A DNA stretch of 7,517 nucleotides, taken from positions 1 to 7,517 of the forward strand of contig CALBSU010000344.1 of NCBI GenBank assembly GCA_937967285.1. The letters run 5' to 3'. Shown piece by piece: positions 1 through 7,517 of this stretch; within the stretch, counting starts at the first letter, position 1, and every line of letters begins with the position of its first letter. The DNA comes from an uncultured Acidobacteriota bacterium. Its GTDB lineage: Bacteria > Acidobacteriota > Blastocatellia > RBC074. The notes under the pieces are model-generated. The model was given only the letters and a program-made list of their open reading frames with translations, was not told where the DNA came from and did no database searches. Both the position numbers and the translations under genes were made by a program.

Positions 1-2
1 CT

Positions 3-338
3 GCACTGCCCGCGACGGCGATGGCTGCGCAGATCTGTCATATCGAGAGCGGGATGGAATGCTGCATCGTGGAATCGGAATGCACGATGCCGATGGATGA
101 AACGACGATCGGGACAGCCGACGTCTGTTTCGAGTTGTGCGCGTGCACCGTCGAGCGCCGCCCGTCGCACGATGCGGCGCCTCCCGAGAGCCGTCAGACC
201 GCCGGCGATTCGCTTTCATACGCCATTCATTACGATCTCGTCCCGAACAGCCGATCGAGAGCGGCCCGCAATCCGAGACCGCCTCTGATACCGGACCGGG
301 GAGACACCTACCTCCAGATCAACTGCTTCAGAATCTGA
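3..338 (+). CDS. Small exported Cys-rich protein, 5' end outside window
   Basis: I do not recognise a named family. The reading frame is open from the first bases, and the codons before the first visible ATG (position 21) read ALPATA. With the following MAAQ they look like the end of a signal peptide cut after AMA, so the ATG at 21 is probably internal and the gene starts upstream. Numbering from that Met, the 105-residue part holds Cys at 6, 14, 15, 21, 36, 40, 42 and 102, with Met at 12, 23 and 25 close to the Cys residues (for example CTMPM). The rest is polar and Arg/Pro-rich and ends in CFRI. G/C-biased third positions support real coding. It lies 152 bases before the cupredoxin gene on the same strand. 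A periplasmic or surface metal-binding role is inferred from the Cys/Met content and the copper-pump neighbours. Disulphide-bonded structure is an alternative. Confidence 0.62.
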   Translation, partial: ALPATAMAAQICHIESGMECCIVESECTMPMDETTIGTADVCFELCACTVERRPSHDAAPPESRQTAGDSLSYAIHYDLVPNSRSRAARNPRPPLIPDRGDTYLQINCFRI

Positions 339-350
339 AACACTCCTGCA

Positions 351-370
351 GGCTCCAAGACCGAGGAGCC
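351..370. repeat. Inverted repeat, possible stem-loop after Cys-rich gene
   Basis: GGCTCC at 351-356 and GGAGCC at 365-370 form a perfect 6-bp stem with an 8-base loop, starting 12 bases after the TGA of the Cys-rich gene. No T-run follows directly (only CTTT at 378-381), so it is not a convincing intrinsic terminator. It could weakly attenuate read-through or be chance. Confidence 0.3.
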
Positions 371-377
371 GATCGCG

Positions 378-405
378 CTTTAACCCTACATTACAAAAGA
401 TAAGT
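378..405 (+). promoter_or_regulatory. AT-rich island, possible promoter region of the efflux operon
   Basis: The 152-base gap at 339-490 holds no gene. Within it, 378-405 is clearly more AT-rich than the surroundings and includes TACATTACAAAAGATAAG, with the -10-like hexamers TACATT (387-392) and TACAAA (392-397). I find no well-placed -35 match and no recognisable CopY, CsoR or CueR operator. Placement before the first gene of a tight operon is the main argument for a promoter here. Co-transcription with the upstream Cys-rich gene is equally possible. Confidence 0.25.
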
Positions 406-473
406 CGAACTGCGTGTGCGAGTTGCCGCGCCGGCGGATCCGGATGCGAATTCACGCCCATGCGACGATCCTG

Positions 474-480
474 AGGAGGA
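474..480 (+). promoter_or_regulatory. Shine-Dalgarno site that sets the cupredoxin start
   Basis: AGGAGGA lies 10 bases before the ATG at 491. That ATG is followed directly by a signal peptide. This favours 491 over the in-frame GTG at 416, whose extra 25 residues are polar and would bury the signal peptide. Confidence 0.7.
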
Positions 481-490
481 AGCAGACAGG

Positions 491-844
491 ATGTTCAGCA
501 AACTTTTGATGGCTCTGATGGCCATCGCAATCATCGCAACGCCTGCCTTCGGGCAGAAAGCCGGGAAGAAGAGGGAGAAGATCCAGACCCACACCGTCAC
601 GCTGACGGCGAACGGTTATCAGCCGGAAAAACTGAAACTGAGGCGCGGTATTCCGGCGCGGATCACCTTCATCCGCAAATTCGAGGCGACCTGCGCGACC
701 GAGATCATCATCCCGAAATACAAGATCAAGAAGGACCTCCCGATGAACCAGGAGGTCGTGGTCGAGTTCACTCCCGACAAGTCGGAGGAGATCGACTTCA
801 CCTGCTCGATGAAGATGGTTGGCGGCAAGATCCAGGTCAACTAG
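491..844 (+). CDS. Periplasmic cupredoxin-like protein (Cupredoxin_1 type)
   Basis: The product has 117 residues. Residues 1-21 form a signal peptide (hydrophobic LLMALMAIAIIA, likely cut after AFG), so the mature protein of about 96 residues is periplasmic. The rest looks like one small beta-sandwich of the kind found beside or fused to copper pumps: an early strand (about 33-50), a TCATEIIIP strand (67-75), a K-x-LPMN loop (81-86), then VVVEFTP and a C-terminal FTCSMKM motif (103-109) with GGKIQVN. Likely metal ligands are Cys68, Cys105, Met107 and Met109. The only His (34) is outside these motifs, so the His ligands of classical blue copper proteins are absent. Such a Cys/Met set suits Cu(I) binding rather than electron transfer (inference). 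It is the first gene of the tight cluster; 47 bases follow before the lipoprotein gene. It could deliver copper to the pump or buffer it. Confidence 0.78.
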   Translation: MFSKLLMALMAIAIIATPAFGQKAGKKREKIQTHTVTLTANGYQPEKLKLRRGIPARITFIRKFEATCATEIIIPKYKIKKDLPMNQEVVVEFTPDKSEEIDFTCSMKMVGGKIQVN

Positions 845-891
845 CGGAGCGCCCGGCGCCCAAACAGCACTTTTTACCGGAGACAAATCAC

Positions 892-1311
892 ATGCGAATA
901 GCGACATTGATATTGATAACAGCACTACTTGGAATTCTGACTGCCTGCTCATCGGGCACGGAGAGCGCCCCCACGGGCGCGGTCATCGCGACTAGCAAGG
1001 CGGGCGAACTGACGGTGACATTGAGAAACGCGCGAGGCGAGCTGCGCGAAGGCGAGAACGAGTTCACGCTCGAGTTCGCGAACGCGGCGGGTCAGACGGT
1101 CGATGTCGGAGCGATCACGCTCTTCTTCGACATGCCGGCGATGGGCAGCATGCCGTACATGAAGAATGATGCGTCGTTGACGACGACGGGAACACCGGGC
1201 GTCTATCGCGGGCAGACGAGGCTCGAGATGAAGGGGACCTGGCAGACGAAACTGAGCTTCAAGGGGCCTGCGGGCGAGGGGCAGACGACCTTCACGATCA
1301 ACGCGAAATAA
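892..1311 (+). CDS. Met-rich lipoprotein with YtkA/FixH-like domain
   Basis: The product has 139 residues. A lipoprotein signal peptide ends in the lipobox LTAC with Cys19 as the lipid-bearing residue, so the mature protein should be membrane-anchored and face the periplasm. After a short Ser/Gly/Thr linker comes one beta-sandwich-like domain (about 36-137) resembling YtkA/FixH-type domains: GELTVTLRN, a GENEFTLEF strand, [11 protein letters not shown] (80-90) and the later pattern [15 protein letters not shown]. Met81, Met84, Met87, Met90 and perhaps Met113 form a likely soft-metal site. GGAG at 879-882 is a plausible ribosome binding site. The stop is one base before the cusA ATG, which implies tight co-expression. 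A role handing Cu(I) or Ag(I) to the pump is inferred; a structural or assembly role for the pump is the alternative. The first codons use ATA and TTG freely, unlike the G/C-biased body. Confidence 0.75.
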   Translation: MRIATLILITALLGILTACSSGTESAPTGAVIATSKAGELTVTLRNARGELREGENEFTLEFANAAGQTVDVGAITLFFDMPAMGSMPYMKNDASLTTTGTPGVYRGQTRLEMKGTWQTKLSFKGPAGEGQTTFTINAK

Positions 1312-1312
1312 C

Positions 1313-4507
<3,195 letters not shown>

Positions 4508-4508
4508 T

Positions 4509-5783
4509 ATGCGACAAGCTGTAAACGCGATTATCTTATTAATATGCATGGCGCCGATCGCCGGCGCTCAGAGCCTCAAAGCCGACGGGATGAGCGTCGA
4601 GGAGGCGGTTCGATACGCGCTGGCCAACAACAAGGGACTGCAGGCCGACCGCAAGGGAATCGACGAGGCTGCAGGCAAGCTGCGTCAGGCCGGTCTGAAG
4701 GCGAATCCGATGCTCGACACATCAGGCACAGCGAGCGTCAATGATACGGCGATGCAGAATTTCTCAGTCGGAGTGGAGCTACCGCTCGAACCGGGACGCC
4801 GCAAAAGGCGAATCGACGTCGCTGAAGCCGAACTCGAGCGGATGCGCCTTGAGGTCGCGGAGAGCGAGCGGAAGCTGACCGCCGAGGTGCGGATGAAATA
4901 CGGCGAGGTCGTCGAGACGGCGCGCCAGCTTGAACTCCTCGAGGGCCTGCTCAAACTGAACCGTGAGTCTTTCGCGCTGGTCAAAGCCCGTGTCGAGGAG
5001 GGGGTCGGACCGCGGCTGGAACAGAGCCAGCAGAGCGTCGAACTGGGGCGGATCGAGGCGCGCCGGGTCGCGATCGCCAGCCGGCTCGCCGTCAGGATAG
5101 AGGAGCTGAAACTGCTTCTGGGCATGGACGATGGCGTCACGCTGCGGGATGAGTTCGTCTCCCGTCCACTGTCGCAGACCCGCGAGCAGTTGATCGAACA
5201 GGCGCTCAGCAGTCGGCCTGATCTGCAGGCCGCGCGCGCATCCGAAAAGGTGGCCGAAGCCATGATCGCAATGGCCGAGGCGGAGGGGAAACTCGACCTC
5301 AGCGTCTTCGGAGAATTCGGCATCCAGCGCTGGCGGTTCGACCAGTCGGGATTCAACGAGTCGGGCCAGCTCGTGCCCGTCCAGATGAACATGAGAATGG
5401 TCCGCGGCGGCGTCAGGATCATGCTGCCGACGCGCAACCGCAACCAGGGATCGATCGAGGCCGCGGTCGCCGCTCTCTCAGCGGCGCGTTCGCGACGGGA
5501 ATTTCTGGAATCGGTCGTCCGGCGCGAGGTCTCGGCGGCTTATGAGATGGTCCGCGGCGCGGAGCGCGTGCTCGGCACCTACACTGACGAACTACTCGCC
5601 GCCGCAGAGACCAACTTCCGCATCCAGCAATCGAGCTTCGATCTCGGGCACGCCCGCCTGACCGACGTGCTGATGGAACAGCAGCGGCTGGTCGAACTGC
5701 AGATCGATCACAACGAAGCTCTCAAGGAATATTTCGCCGCGCATGTCGAACTGGCGCGAACGATCAACGGAACCCTGAAGTGA
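4509..5783 (+). CDS. cusC: TolC/CusC-family outer-membrane efflux channel
   Basis: This is the outer-membrane exit duct for the pump: 424 residues, a usual length for the family. The signal peptide spans about 1-20 ([13 protein letters not shown], cut before QS). The lipobox Cys of E. coli CusC is absent, so it is probably not a lipoprotein. Two OEP repeats are visible. The first has [13 protein letters not shown] (29-41), a beta-hairpin with [17 protein letters not shown] (84-100), then long helices including [16 protein letters not shown] (165-180). The second has [11 protein letters not shown] (234-244), a hairpin ending in [14 protein letters not shown] (306-319) and [19 protein letters not shown] (378-396). 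The second hairpin loop, expected to face outside, contains MNMRM (293-297). The start is one base after the cusA stop, with AGGA at 4500-4503 as ribosome binding site. The first codons (TTA TTA ATA) are AT-rich compared with the body. The symbol reflects context; CzcC-like is the alternative name. Confidence 0.9.
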   Translation: MRQAVNAIILLICMAPIAGAQSLKADGMSVEEAVRYALANNKGLQADRKGIDEAAGKLRQAGLKANPMLDTSGTASVNDTAMQNFSVGVELPLEPGRRKRRIDVAEAELERMRLEVAESERKLTAEVRMKYGEVVETARQLELLEGLLKLNRESFALVKARVEEGVGPRLEQSQQSVELGRIEARRVAIASRLAVRIEELKLLLGMDDGVTLRDEFVSRPLSQTREQLIEQALSSRPDLQAARASEKVAEAMIAMAEAEGKLDLSVFGEFGIQRWRFDQSGFNESGQLVPVQMNMRMVRGGVRIMLPTRNRNQGSIEAAVAALSAARSRREFLESVVRREVSAAYEMVRGAERVLGTYTDELLAAAETNFRIQQSSFDLGHARLTDVLMEQQRLVELQIDHNEALKEYFAAHVELARTINGTLK

Positions 5784-5793
5784 AGAACCAATC

Positions 5794-7074
<1,281 letters not shown>

Positions 7075-7080
7075 AGCAGT

Positions 7081-7517
<437 letters not shown>

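Noticed and set aside
64..90. Perfect 8-bp inverted repeat GCATCGTG/CACGATGC, with GCACGATGC again at 167-175
   Set aside because: It lies inside a coding region. An 8-bp repeat with a short spacer is expected by chance in a window of this size, and no operator family matches.
437..453. GGATCC and GAATTC close together, resembling a cloning linker
   Set aside because: There are only two six-base sites, the flanks read as ordinary genomic sequence, and no vector sequence is visible.
416..490. Upstream in-frame GTG extension of the cupredoxin gene
   Set aside because: The extra 25 residues are polar and precede a clear signal peptide, and a good Shine-Dalgarno site sits just before the ATG at 491.
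849..875. Possible terminator: GC-rich GCGCCCGGCGC followed by TTTTT
   Set aside because: The stem is only 4-5 bp with a 1-3 base loop, and the T-run starts 11 bases later. It lies inside a tight operon.

Overview
The window is GC-rich with strongly G/C-biased third codon positions. It encodes inner-membrane, periplasmic, lipoprotein and outer-membrane parts of an envelope-spanning pump, so the host is a Gram-negative (diderm) bacterium. The style of the operon would suit a phylum such as Acidobacteriota, but this is a guess: no taxonomic marker is present.

Layout, left to right. (1) Positions 3-338, + strand: the 3' part of a small exported Cys-rich protein whose start lies outside the window. 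(2) Positions 339-490: a non-coding gap with a short stem-loop, an AT-rich island and the ribosome binding site of the next gene. (3) Positions 491-5783 and 5794-7074, + strand: a compact operon of a cupredoxin-like periplasmic protein, a Met-rich YtkA/FixH-like lipoprotein, a CusA-type heavy-metal RND pump, a TolC/CusC-type outer-membrane channel and a CusB-type periplasmic adaptor. The gaps are 47, 1, 1 and 10 bases. (4) Positions 7081-7517, - strand: the C-terminal part of a MacB/FtsX-type ABC permease, convergent with the operon and only 6 bases from it.

How the genes work together (inference from families). CusA, CusB and CusC homologues form a tripartite pump that moves a monovalent soft metal, Cu(I) or Ag(I), out of the cell. 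Metal choice is supported by the CusA methionine triad, which has the same spacing as in E. coli CusA. The adaptor lacks an obvious N-terminal Met cluster or heavy-metal-binding domain. The three small exported proteins at the head of the cluster carry Cys/Met motifs and could supply the metal capture or chaperone role that CusF and the CusB N-terminus play in E. coli. No regulator is visible in the window.

The most interesting parts are the three small Cys/Met proteins and two changes in the pump: Gln in place of a proton-relay Glu, and an apparent insertion of about 20 residues before the periplasmic metal site. The core of the system is recognisable copper/silver efflux; the accessory proteins are the less described component.
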